Assembly: GCA_024305105.1 (NCBI GenBank)
Contig: JAMWZA010000009.1
Location: forward strand, 1 to 64,000
Length of the DNA: 64,000 nucleotides
DNA from: Marinoscillum sp.
GTDB taxonomy: Bacteria > Bacteroidota > Bacteroidia > Cytophagales > Cyclobacteriaceae
Direction of reading: 5' to 3'
In this document: positions 14,501 to 22,710 of the stretch, piece after piece
Numbering within the stretch: the stretch's first letter is position 1
How the letters are laid out: the number at the start of each line of letters is the position of its first letter
Notes under the pieces: model-generated
The model's input: only the letters and a program-made list of their open reading frames with translations
What the model was told of the DNA's origin: nothing
Databases searched by the model: none
Made by a program: the position numbers and the translations under genes

Positions 14501-15970
14501 ATGCTAAAGAACTATATCTTATCCTCCATCCGGAGTTTGAAGAAGAAGCTGGGTTTCACTCTAGTCAACATTATCGGACTAGCTCTGGGAATGTCCACCT
14601 GTCTGATTATATACCTTTATGTGGATAGGGATTTGTCTTACGACGACTTTCAAAAAGACAATGTCTACCGAATTGCATTAGATCGCATTTACCCTGAGCG
14701 TCATGTGGAATACGCATTCATCCCACATTCTATAGGTCCGCAAATGGTGCTTGACTTCCCCGAAGTAAGCAACCAATCACGGTTTTTCAAAGCGTTCACA
14801 ACTACGACGGTTCGATACGAAGAAGACAACTACTCTGAAGAAAATGTGGTATTTGCAGATAGCACCATTTTCGATGTGATGAGCGTTAGGATGATACAAG
14901 GTGATGCCAATACGGCGCTAAGAGATCCAAACTCGGTCGTTATTAATGAACATACGGCCAAAAAGATTTTCGGCTCAGCAGAAGAGGCAATGGGCAAATT
15001 CCTGACAATCGGCAATGGGGCACCAGCTGAAGTTACCGGTGTAACCAAAGACTATCCGGAAACCTCTCATTTTGAGTTCGATTACCTCACGCCACTCCAT
15101 GCCCTTGATTTCTTTAACCAACCCAACTGGCTGGGCTTCTCGGCGCTCACCTATATTCAAATAGAAGGTGAAGTGAATGAAGCTGCTTTCGAAGAGCGGA
15201 TCCAGCAAATGATCCAGCAATACGCCGAAGGGCAGATGCAGGCAAGAAATGGCATTTCTTATGATGAATACATTGCAGCCGGCAATGGATATGATTATTT
15301 CTTACAGCCCATAAAAGACATTCACTTACACTCCCATCTGGAAGGTGAGATGAAGGCGAACGGCAACATCACCTATATTTATATTTTCTCCATTGTAGCT
15401 GTTTTCATCCTGATTATCGCTTGCATCAATTTCATGAATCTCTCTACCGCTCGCTCCACCGAACGGGGAAAAGAAGTGGGCATTCGCAAGGTTTTGGGTT
15501 CCGCTAAAGAACAATTAATCGGACAATTTCTGACAGAATCTGTGATCATCACCATCATCAGTGCAGCTGTGGCACTAACACTGACTTTTTTCTGTCTACC
15601 CTTCTTTAATGATGTCACGGGATCACCACTGAGCATGATCCAACTACTGAATCCAATAGCACTTGGTGCGATTGCTTTGATCATATTGGTCATTGGTTTC
15701 CTGGCAGGTGCGTACCCTGCATTCGTTATTTCATCGTACAAACCCGTGGCAGTACTAAAAGGCAAGTTGAAAACCTCCAGTAAAGGTGTTGGTTTACGAA
15801 ATGTACTGGTGGTCTTACAGTTTACCATCTCCATCGCATTGATCAGCGCCACCATGATCGTCTTCAACCAGATGAGCTTTATGCTCAATAAGCCTCTTGG
15901 GTTTGAGGAAAACAACATCGTGGTGATTGAAAATGCTTTTGCCATAAACAACTTGGTGCGATTGCTTTGA
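14501..15970 (+). CDS. ABC transporter permease (FtsX/MacB type), N-terminal part, frameshifted
   Basis: 489 residues. TM1 is at about 18-40 (GFTLVNIIGLALGMSTCLIIYLY). It is followed by a MacB_PCD periplasmic domain and then the first FtsX domain with three TM helices (about 290-420; conserved ERGKEVGIRKVLGSAKEQLI). The second half begins normally (NVLVVLQFTISIALISATMI), but the frame breaks at 15951 where a 290-bp unit is repeated, and it ends at TGA 15968-15970. Removing one repeat copy joins this frame to the next one into an 814-residue permease, a normal length for this Bacteroidota family. No ATPase gene is adjacent. Confidence 0.85.
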   Translation: MLKNYILSSIRSLKKKLGFTLVNIIGLALGMSTCLIIYLYVDRDLSYDDFQKDNVYRIALDRIYPERHVEYAFIPHSIGPQMVLDFPEVSNQSRFFKAFTTTTVRYEEDNYSEENVVFADSTIFDVMSVRMIQGDANTALRDPNSVVINEHTAKKIFGSAEEAMGKFLTIGNGAPAEVTGVTKDYPETSHFEFDYLTPLHALDFFNQPNWLGFSALTYIQIEGEVNEAAFEERIQQMIQQYAEGQMQARNGISYDEYIAAGNGYDYFLQPIKDIHLHSHLEGEMKANGNITYIYIFSIVAVFILIIACINFMNLSTARSTERGKEVGIRKVLGSAKEQLIGQFLTESVIITIISAAVALTLTFFCLPFFNDVTGSPLSMIQLLNPIALGAIALIILVIGFLAGAYPAFVISSYKPVAVLKGKLKTSSKGVGLRNVLVVLQFTISIALISATMIVFNQMSFMLNKPLGFEENNIVVIENAFAINNLVRLL

Positions 15971-16240
15971 TCATATTGGTCATTGGTTTCCTGGCAGGTG
16001 CGTACCCTGCATTCGTTATTTCATCGTACAAACCCGTGGCAGTACTAAAAGGCAAGTTGAAAACCTCCAGTAAAGGTGTTGGTTTACGAAATGTACTGGT
16101 GGTCTTACAGTTTACCATCTCCATCGCATTGATCAGCGCCACCATGATCGTCTTCAACCAGATGAGCTTTATGCTCAATAAGCCTCTTGGGTTTGAGGAA
16201 AACAACATCGTGGTGATTGAAAATGCTTTTGCCATAAACA
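15661..16240 (+). repeat. Perfect 290-bp direct tandem duplication within permease gene
   Basis: Copy 1 is 15661-15950 and copy 2 is 15951-16240. I compared them block by block and found no difference. Copy 1 starts with ACTTGG, and AC also follows copy 2, so there is a 2-base microhomology at the junction. 290 is not a multiple of 3, so the duplication shifts the frame. Both copies are full coding sequence for the end of FtsX domain 1 and the start of the second half. Identity implies a very recent event or an assembly error. Confidence 0.95.
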
Positions 16241-17235
16241 ACACAACCAATGAAGTTAACTGGGAACGATATGAAACGTTTAAAAATGAATTAAACAGGC
16301 TACCAAACATCGAGTCAAGTGCGTTAACCACTGCAATGCCGGGCGATATACTTCCAGGTTATATTGTCAGAGTTCCGGGCGATACAGAGAAAGAGAGCAT
16401 GGTAACCAGAAACCTCAGCTTCGATGACGATATCGTGGAAACATTGGGCCTGAAGCTACAAGAGGGTCGTTTTTTCTCCAGTGAGTACAATGACAGCTTA
16501 TCTACGATCCTAAACGCTTCGGCGATAGCAAAGCTTGGTATCAATGATCCGATAGGCAAGAAAATCATCAATGTAAATAACAACAATGAGTCTGTGGAAT
16601 ACACGATCATCGGAGTGGTAGAGGATTTTCATTTTCAATCGCTACATGTAGAAATGGAGCCTGTAGCGATTACCAGCATGCAATCACAGAATGCGTTTCC
16701 AGCGAAAATAGTTATGAAGATTGCTGCTAACAATACGAAAAACACCCTTGCATCTATCGAAAACAAGTGGAATGAATTCGCACCACAAGCTTCATTTCAG
16801 TCGTACTTTTTAGATACGGATTTGGAGACATTCTATGAGTCTGAAAAAACGACCGGCAGAATTTTTGGAATATTTACATTCCTGGCCATCGTTATTGCGT
16901 GCGTGGGTTTACTGGGCCTTTCCGCATTCATCATCAATCAGCGGGTAAAAGAGATTGGTGTACGCAAAGTACTGGGAGCCTCCACTCCATCTATTGTATT
17001 GCTTTTATCCAAAGACTTCACTAAACTGATTTTGATCTCCGCCATAATTGCCATTCCAATCTCGTATTACTACATGAACCAGTGGGTCGAAGGATTTGCG
17101 TATGCATCAAGCATTAGCTGGTTAACATTCCTGGTGGCTGGAGTCATTGCGCTAAGCATTGGACTCATTACCATTAGCTTCCAATCGGTCAAAGCAGCAC
17201 TCATGAATCCGGTCAATGCACTGAAGGATGAATAA
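15967..17235 (+). CDS. ABC transporter permease (FtsX/MacB type), C-terminal part
   Basis: 422 residues if started at TTG 15967, which overlaps the stop of the upstream part as TTGA and could allow termination-reinitiation. The frame reads the second copy of the duplicated segment (GFLAGAYPAFVISSYKPVAVLKGKLK), then the second MacB_PCD domain, then the last FtsX domain with three TM helices and the family signature (FIINQRVKEIGVRKVLGAS). It ends with the typical SFQSVKAALMNPVNALKDE tail. There is no good ribosome-binding site of its own, so expression without coupling is doubtful. It belongs with 14501-15970 as one broken gene. Confidence 0.8.
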   Translation: MIILVIGFLAGAYPAFVISSYKPVAVLKGKLKTSSKGVGLRNVLVVLQFTISIALISATMIVFNQMSFMLNKPLGFEENNIVVIENAFAINNTTNEVNWERYETFKNELNRLPNIESSALTTAMPGDILPGYIVRVPGDTEKESMVTRNLSFDDDIVETLGLKLQEGRFFSSEYNDSLSTILNASAIAKLGINDPIGKKIINVNNNNESVEYTIIGVVEDFHFQSLHVEMEPVAITSMQSQNAFPAKIVMKIAANNTKNTLASIENKWNEFAPQASFQSYFLDTDLETFYESEKTTGRIFGIFTFLAIVIACVGLLGLSAFIINQRVKEIGVRKVLGASTPSIVLLLSKDFTKLILISAIIAIPISYYYMNQWVEGFAYASSISWLTFLVAGVIALSIGLITISFQSVKAALMNPVNALKDE

Positions 17236-17374
17236 GAAAAAAGGCCGTTTTAACAAGGTAATCATTACATTCATCCCATAATTAAATACGATTGTTATTT
17301 AGGATATGAAATGCATATCAAAAAAGCCCTTGGGTATATGAACTGTATCACTTGCTTCATTGATGCGAATAATT

Positions 17375-17407
17375 GAATTCTTTTTCCAGGGTAATACAAA
17401 AGAATTC
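17375..17407 (-). terminator. AT-rich inverted repeat past protease gene
   Basis: GAATTCTTTT and AAAAGAATTC, 10-bp arms with a 13-base loop, lie just beyond the minus-strand protease stop (17417). The low G+C of the stem makes this a weak terminator candidate. Confidence 0.3.
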
Positions 17408-17416
17408 CGCCAACAA

Positions 17417-19282
17417 CTATTTTACAATCAATCTCGCTGCCTGGTAGTAATCCTTACCGCTTATCAAAACCATAAATAAGCCTGAAGACATTTTTGACAC
17501 ATCTATAGTCATTCCCTTTTTATGGATCACTCCTTGGTATTTGCACTCCAAAGTTTGATTCATGACCTCTATTTTCAAGACTTCATCATGAGAATTAAAA
17601 TACTCAATCATCTCATCAGTATCTTCAAAAGCAATGGTTATTTCGCTTTGAGCTGGATTAGGTGACACGAGAAAGGCAAATACCCCCTTTCCCCCACCGC
17701 ATAGTTGAGCACTGGATTTTGTCTGGAATGTAACAAAGGCCGCACTACCCGCTCCGCATTGATTTGTGGCTGCCAAACTAAACGTATATGTTTGATTCAA
17801 GGAAGTAGTAGATGTAGTAGTCATATCCACCCTTAATCTATTTGGATCATAATTAAAGGACACCCCCGTGGGACTGCTTCCAAACACCCAGGATGTAGTC
17901 ATACCACTTGCTCCTACGTCTGAAAAATAAGTAGGCCATGGCTCTACAAAATACTGAACAGTCGATGGTACGACTACACAGGACGGCCCAACAATATTAT
18001 CAGGGGATAGACCGGTAGGTCGTCCAACCCAAACATTCTTTTGCAAAGTAATATTGCCACAATCTCCGCTTATGGTGGCTGTGAGTATTCCCTGACCACT
18101 GGATGTGGAACTAGTCGCTCTCGTAGTAAAACTACTCCCTGTACCTGTGTCCACAGCAAAAAGGTTAGCAGGGGAAACTGACCAGGACACAGAGACTCCA
18201 GTGGGTAGGTTTTGTAGGGTGAAGGCTTGGTTGGTGGTACAGAGAAGGGAGGGGCCCACTACAGCAGGAGGAATATTACATACCTGAGCAATCAAATCAC
18301 AATTAACAAAACTTTCACGTACTCCACCGGGCGCAAAAAGAGCTTGCATGCGTGTTGCTTGACCTTGAGTAAAAATATTCATACAATCATCATCGACATA
18401 GTCCATGTAATTCATGAACATATCATTTGACCCACAAGAAGAATGTGGATGAGATGGGCAGTCCACATTTGGACTATCCTGGGTAGGAGTGTCTCCAACA
18501 AAATCATTACCACAATTAGCATCTCCCCAAATGTGTCGCAGATTAAGCCAATGCCCTACTTCATGAGTTGCTGTCCTGCCTTCATCAAAAGGGTCATCTA
18601 CATTTCCAGTACGTCCGAATGAAGTGGTGCGGATCACCACTCCATCTGTTTCTGGTTGAGTGACAAGCATATCTGGAAATTGAGCATAGCCAAGGAGTTC
18701 TTGACCTATTCCATTTTCTATTTCACCAGCAACCCACATATTCAGATATCTATCGGATGGCCAGGCATTGCTACCTCCGTTATTGTTAAATTTTACGTTG
18801 TCTAAATCTGAGCGAAAAGTATTTACATTGGTCAGAACTCTTACGATTCCATTTGTTGGGTTACTATTTGGATCCAAACAAGCCAATACAAATTCAAACT
18901 CCGAGTCTGCCGCTACTCCTTGGAAAGCTGAAGGCGTATTGGAAGCATCTGCATTGAGTAGACGAAAGTCTTCATTGAGCACATCTATCTGTGACTGGAT
19001 TTGCGCCATGCTGATGTTTAGCCCTGAGCCCACGGACTGACCCGTATGCAACACATGGACGACTACTGGGATGGTAATTACGTTGCTTTGTGACAACATA
19101 CTTAAGTTTCTTTGGTTGGCAAAGTTTGCAACCTGTTGATCTATCTGCATGATGCGCTGGTAGCGCTCCGGGTCATTTTGCTGAATAGCCAGTAAATCTA
19201 ACTGCGAGCCGCAGGTTCGCTGAGCAGAAGTCTCTGTGGTAAGTAATAATATTAAGTAGGCGAGTGATAGTATAAATTTCAT
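17417..19282 (-). CDS. Secreted M43-type zinc metalloprotease with T9SS sorting domain
   Basis: 621 residues. The signal peptide ends at about residue 20 (TSAQ). The catalytic domain (about 70-330) carries HEVGHWLNLRH at 240-250, the extended metzincin motif HExxHxxxxxH followed by IWGD, and a Met-turn region FMNYMDYVDDDCMNIF, as in the cytophagalysin/pappalysin (M43) family. It is followed by Ig/PKD-like beta domains (about 340-530). The C-terminal part (VSPNPAQSEITI ... ASGLF/SSGLFMVLISG ... ARLIVK) is a type A T9SS sorting domain. It is therefore predicted to cross the outer membrane through the type IX system and be anchored or released. It overlaps by 4 bases the upstream lipoprotein gene and is probably its operon partner. 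Confidence 0.92.
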   Translation of the reverse strand: MKFILSLAYLILLLTTETSAQRTCGSQLDLLAIQQNDPERYQRIMQIDQQVANFANQRNLSMLSQSNVITIPVVVHVLHTGQSVGSGLNISMAQIQSQIDVLNEDFRLLNADASNTPSAFQGVAADSEFEFVLACLDPNSNPTNGIVRVLTNVNTFRSDLDNVKFNNNGGSNAWPSDRYLNMWVAGEIENGIGQELLGYAQFPDMLVTQPETDGVVIRTTSFGRTGNVDDPFDEGRTATHEVGHWLNLRHIWGDANCGNDFVGDTPTQDSPNVDCPSHPHSSCGSNDMFMNYMDYVDDDCMNIFTQGQATRMQALFAPGGVRESFVNCDLIAQVCNIPPAVVGPSLLCTTNQAFTLQNLPTGVSVSWSVSPANLFAVDTGTGSSFTTRATSSTSSGQGILTATISGDCGNITLQKNVWVGRPTGLSPDNIVGPSCVVVPSTVQYFVEPWPTYFSDVGASGMTTSWVFGSSPTGVSFNYDPNRLRVDMTTTSTTSLNQTYTFSLAATNQCGAGSAAFVTFQTKSSAQLCGGGKGVFAFLVSPNPAQSEITIAFEDTDEMIEYFNSHDEVLKIEVMNQTLECKYQGVIHKKGMTIDVSKMSSGLFMVLISGKDYYQAARLIVK

Positions 19283-19659
19283 TTTGAATTATCGGTTAGT
19301 TGTTCTATAGAAGAAATTTCAAACTTGCAACCGAAGGAAGTTCTTAGGGTTGGAAGTGTTAACTGATCACAACAACTAGTCTTATTTCCTGAGATAATCA
19401 CAATTCTCTCATCAATTTGTAGATTTTTAGGTATGAATCCACAAGGAACAAGGATATTGTTAGAGCCAATTCTATATCCTGGATTTATCAGTGATGTAGA
19501 ATCAGTTGTCAGAACAAATTGACCATTAAAATCAATTACTTTGGCTTTAACATTAGATAAGTGACCCACGATCTGCATATTTCTACAATCGTCTTCGTCT
19601 TCACAACCTGTACTCATTATCAAAAGAAACAAGATGCTTAAGTACACTAGCTTTTCCAT
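19279..19659 (-). CDS. Small Cys-rich lipoprotein next to protease (paralogue A)
   Basis: 126 residues. Lipoprotein signal MEKLVYLSILFLLIMSTGC with Cys19 as the likely lipidated residue, then an acidic EDEDD stretch. The C-terminal third reads CCDQLTLPTLRTSFGCKFEI followed by SSIEQL. It shares the CC..LT.P..RTSFGCKFEI.SIE pattern with the next gene upstream. Its last 4 bases overlap the protease start, so translation is probably coupled. The family is unknown to me. An inhibitor, chaperone or anchoring partner of the protease is a guess from position only. Confidence 0.75.
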   Translation of the reverse strand: MEKLVYLSILFLLIMSTGCEDEDDCRNMQIVGHLSNVKAKVIDFNGQFVLTTDSTSLINPGYRIGSNNILVPCGFIPKNLQIDERIVIISGNKTSCCDQLTLPTLRTSFGCKFEISSIEQLTDNSK

Positions 19660-19695
19660 CGTTGTATTCTTAAGTTTAAAGATTTTCTTTTCATT

Positions 19696-20130
19696 TTACT
19701 TATCAGATAGCAATTCAATCGAAGTAATTTCAAATTTGCAGCCAAAGGAAGTTCGGACATTAGGTTGTGTCAGTAAATTGCAACACGCAATTCTCGTACC
19801 CGAGAAGGTTACCGCAATACTATCATCCATGAAACTACCCAATAGATTTTGGCAAGGTATTAATAGTTCATTATCTTTTGCTAAGATTACAAACAAGCTA
19901 TATGGTTCAACTTTCCCAGAAGGATTCTCAGGAATAAAATCATAGGATTCACCGTTGGGGTTGTGACCAATTACGAGTTCCCTTATTACCCCAGACTCAT
20001 TACTATAGATTTCTTTTGTTTCTTCATCTTCACATGTTACCTCTAAACATTCAATATGACTCTCGTCTTTCTCGCATCCTGTGTTTATCATTACAATAAA
20101 TAGGATTACTAGTCGTATTGATCTTTCCAT
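19696..20130 (-). CDS. Small Cys-rich lipoprotein (paralogue B)
   Basis: 144 residues. Signal MERSIRLVILFIVMINTGC, lipidated Cys expected at 19, then an acidic stretch with two more Cys. The C terminus ACCNLLTQPNVRTSFGCKFE-ITSIELLSDK is nearly the same as in the neighbouring 126-residue lipoprotein, showing a tandem gene duplication with divergent N-terminal halves. First gene of the lipoprotein-lipoprotein-protease unit on the minus strand. No known family recognised. Confidence 0.75.
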   Translation of the reverse strand: MERSIRLVILFIVMINTGCEKDESHIECLEVTCEDEETKEIYSNESGVIRELVIGHNPNGESYDFIPENPSGKVEPYSLFVILAKDNELLIPCQNLLGSFMDDSIAVTFSGTRIACCNLLTQPNVRTSFGCKFEITSIELLSDK

Positions 20131-20254
20131 AATTGTCTCATTCTGATATTAAAATTTTCATTTTATTCTACAATTTTAGAATAGAACCTGTTAATCGAAT
20201 ATACTAACAAGACCCATAATTACAAATAATGGTTGGGAATTCCGTTCACTCTTT

Positions 20255-20398
20255 ATGCAAATGATCCATCATGAAGGTACGGACTACAACCTACCACCGG
20301 TAGAAGACTGGAAGTATTCGACAGAATTTCTGGAGACGCTGAATAAAATCAAAACAGGCGAAATTGACGATCCACATAACTGGATTCACAAGATATAA
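20255..20398 (+). CDS. Possible 47-residue small protein or gene remnant
   Basis: ATG at 20255 to TAA at 20396-20398 reads MQMIHHEGTDYNLPPVEDW and ends in EIDDPHNWIHKI. The same frame stays open and protein-like upstream to about 20195 (NNGWEFRSLF before the Met) without a start, which suggests the 3' end of a lost gene. It is followed directly by a strong terminator (20405), as a real gene end would be. No family recognised. Confidence 0.35.
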   Translation: MQMIHHEGTDYNLPPVEDWKYSTEFLETLNKIKTGEIDDPHNWIHKI

Positions 20399-20404
20399 GG
20401 ATGA

Positions 20405-20441
20405 AAAAAGGCCGTTTCAAGTAGTTTGAAACGGCCTTTTT
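20405..20441. terminator. Bidirectional intrinsic terminator
   Basis: A 16-bp perfect stem (AAAAAGGCCGTTTCAA / TTGAAACGGCCTTTTT) with a 5-base loop. It serves the minus-strand acyl-CoA dehydrogenase gene ending at 20464 and, on the other side, the small remnant ending at 20398. Confidence 0.85.
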
Positions 20442-20463
20442 GATCATAATTCAATTGAATTTC

Positions 20464-21687
20464 TTAACTAAAAGCAGGAATACCGGTAATCTCGTGACCT
20501 AGTATCAACAAATGGATGTCGTGTGTACCTTCATAGGTCACCACCGACTCCAGGTTCATCATGTGGCGCATCATCGGGTACTCACCAGTAATTCCCATAC
20601 CGCCATGAATTTGACGAGCTTCCCTGGCCACATCCAATGCCAGCGCCACGTTGTTTCTTTTGGCTAGTGAGATCTGTGCAGTTGTTGCTTTCCCCTCATC
20701 CATTAGCTTACCCAGTCGCCAATTGACGAGCTGAGCTTTGGTAATCTCCGTCAGCATCTCTGCCAGTTTTTTCTGAACGAGTTGAAATGAACCAATCGGC
20801 TTACCAAACTGAATACGTTCTGCAGCGTACTTTCGAGCAGACTCATAGCAATCCATCGCTGCTCCTATCACACCCCAGGCAATGCCATAGCGTGCTTTAT
20901 CCAAACAACCAAGCGGCGCTCCAAGTCCGTCCTTATTCGGTAAAATATTTTCTTTCGGAATCTTCACATCACTAAACACCAGCTCACCCGTGCAAGATGC
21001 TCTCAGCGACCATTTACCGTGCGTTTCTGGCGTGGTAAACCCTTCCATTCCGCGCTCAACAATTACTCCTTTGATCCGGCCTTCTTCATTCTTGGCCCAC
21101 ACCACAGCCACATCCGCTTTTGGTGAATTGGATATCCACATTTTCGCTCCATTCAGCAAATAGTGATCTCCCATGTCTTTAAGATGTGTTTCCATCCCGC
21201 CAGGATTAGAGCCGTGATTGGGCTCTGTCAACCCAAAACAACCCAGCATTTCACCTGAAGCTAGCTTAGGTAGGTATTTCTTTTTTTGCTCTTCACTTCC
21301 GTAAGCATAAATCGGATACATCACGAGTGATCCCTGTACAGAAGCTGTTGATCGCATTCCAGAGTCTCCACGCTCGATTTCCTGCATGATCAATCCATAC
21401 GAGGTATAGTCGAGACCTCCTCCGCCATACTCTTCAGATACTGTCGGGCCGAAGGCTCCGATCTCTCCGAATTTCTTAACGATCTCATAAGGGAAGTGAT
21501 TTTTCTCTGCCCAACCTTCAATAAACGGGGTAATTTCCTTTTTGACAAAGTCTCTAATGGAAGAGCGGATCAACTTGTGTTCATCCGTGAGCAAATCATC
21601 AATCTGGTAAAAGTCCGGCGACTCAAAGTCATCTACGAAATTGCGCTTTGCAGCCTGACCATTTGGGGTTAACGTGTCAGTTGACAT
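20464..21687 (-). CDS. gcdH: Acyl-CoA dehydrogenase, probably glutaryl-CoA dehydrogenase
   Basis: 407 residues spanning the complete acyl-CoA dehydrogenase fold. FAD/substrate segments include EMLGCFGLTEPNHGSNPGGM and ASCTGELVFSDVKIP. The catalytic Glu lies in TYEGTHDIHLLILGHEITG near the C terminus. The run RYGIAWGVIGAAMDCYESAR and the QKKLAEMLTEIT helix match my memory of glutaryl-CoA dehydrogenases better than straight-chain ACADs. It would oxidise and decarboxylate glutaryl-CoA to crotonyl-CoA in lysine/tryptophan breakdown. It is divergent from tryptophan 2,3-dioxygenase (61-base gap), which supports that role. No signal peptide; terminator at 20405. Confidence 0.88.
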   Translation of the reverse strand: MSTDTLTPNGQAAKRNFVDDFESPDFYQIDDLLTDEHKLIRSSIRDFVKKEITPFIEGWAEKNHFPYEIVKKFGEIGAFGPTVSEEYGGGGLDYTSYGLIMQEIERGDSGMRSTASVQGSLVMYPIYAYGSEEQKKKYLPKLASGEMLGCFGLTEPNHGSNPGGMETHLKDMGDHYLLNGAKMWISNSPKADVAVVWAKNEEGRIKGVIVERGMEGFTTPETHGKWSLRASCTGELVFSDVKIPKENILPNKDGLGAPLGCLDKARYGIAWGVIGAAMDCYESARKYAAERIQFGKPIGSFQLVQKKLAEMLTEITKAQLVNWRLGKLMDEGKATTAQISLAKRNNVALALDVAREARQIHGGMGITGEYPMMRHMMNLESVVTYEGTHDIHLLILGHEITGIPAFS

Positions 21688-21748
21688 ACAGTTCTTTTTG
21701 GTTTATCAGTTTAATTGGATCAAATTTACAACAAAGAATATGTAAAGA

Positions 21749-22690
21749 ATGGGAAACAATCATTTTAGTGAAGAGGTGCTCACTCAATTGGAAAAACTGG
21801 AGAAAAAGTATGATGCCATGGGACAGGATTTGTCCGCTTACCTGGACGGATTACTCCACTCTGATTACCTCACGTATTGGGATTACATCCAGATAGACAC
21901 ACTATTGAGTCTTCAAACACCCCGCACTAGTTTCCCGGACGAGAAGATTTTCATTCTATACCATCAGATCACTGAACTGTACTTCAAACTCATTCTCAAC
22001 GAGCAGGAACAGCTGATACTTTCTGAAGAATCGCCCAATCATGACACTTACCTGAAACGTGTTAAGCGCATGAATCGCTATTTCGAGCATTTGATTGATT
22101 CGTTTGATGTGATGATTGACGGCATGGACCCGGAGCAGTTCCTTAATTTCAGAATGTCGCTTCTTCCCGCATCTGGATTTCAATCGGGCCAGTTTAGAAT
22201 CATCGAGATTGGTAGCACGGATTTCCATTTATTGACGTCCAGTGAAGCACGTAAAGATTTGAAAACAGACGCATCGGTAGAAGATATCTACGATCAACTA
22301 TACTGGAAAAAGGGAGCCACGGAATTGGCCACCGGCAAAAAGACGTTGACGCTACGACAGTTCGAAAACAAGTACTCCACTAAATTTATTCACCGTGCCA
22401 GACAGGTGAAGGAAACCAACCTTAGAAGACTTTACCTGGATCATTTTGAAGGGGATGAGGAAATCATCGAAGCGCTGCGTGATTTGGATTACAAAGCCAA
22501 TGTGCAATGGCCATTAATGCATTACAAGTCAGCTGTTCGCTATTTGCAAAAGGATCCTAATGTGATCAAGGCTACTGGCGGTACCAACTGGCAAAAATAC
22601 CTTCCCCCAAGACGGCAGATGATTACGTATTATCCTGAATTGTGGAGTGCTGACGAAATTGCGAACTGGGGATCGCGGGAAAAAATATGA
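21749..22690 (+). CDS. kynA: Tryptophan 2,3-dioxygenase family protein
   Basis: 313 residues, all-helical haem dioxygenase. Characteristic segments: DYLTYWDYIQIDTLLSLQTP and HQITELYFKLILNEQEQL near the N terminus; SGFQSGQFRIIEI in the middle; and MHYKSAVRYLQKDP (candidate proximal haem His) with ATGGTNWQKYLPP near the C terminus. It converts tryptophan to N-formylkynurenine, the first step of the kynurenine route. The start ATG 21749 follows a short leader shared with the divergent gcdH. The gene downstream starts 20 bases later but is unrelated in function. Confidence 0.92.
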   Translation: MGNNHFSEEVLTQLEKLEKKYDAMGQDLSAYLDGLLHSDYLTYWDYIQIDTLLSLQTPRTSFPDEKIFILYHQITELYFKLILNEQEQLILSEESPNHDTYLKRVKRMNRYFEHLIDSFDVMIDGMDPEQFLNFRMSLLPASGFQSGQFRIIEIGSTDFHLLTSSEARKDLKTDASVEDIYDQLYWKKGATELATGKKTLTLRQFENKYSTKFIHRARQVKETNLRRLYLDHFEGDEEIIEALRDLDYKANVQWPLMHYKSAVRYLQKDPNVIKATGGTNWQKYLPPRRQMITYYPELWSADEIANWGSREKI

Positions 22691-22710
22691 TTCGATGATC
22701 ATTCGAAACA

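Noticed and set aside
15379-16331. Two minus-strand frames across the permease duplication, sharing the same 150 residues
   Set aside because: Antisense shadows duplicated with the 290-bp repeat; no start context and no family.
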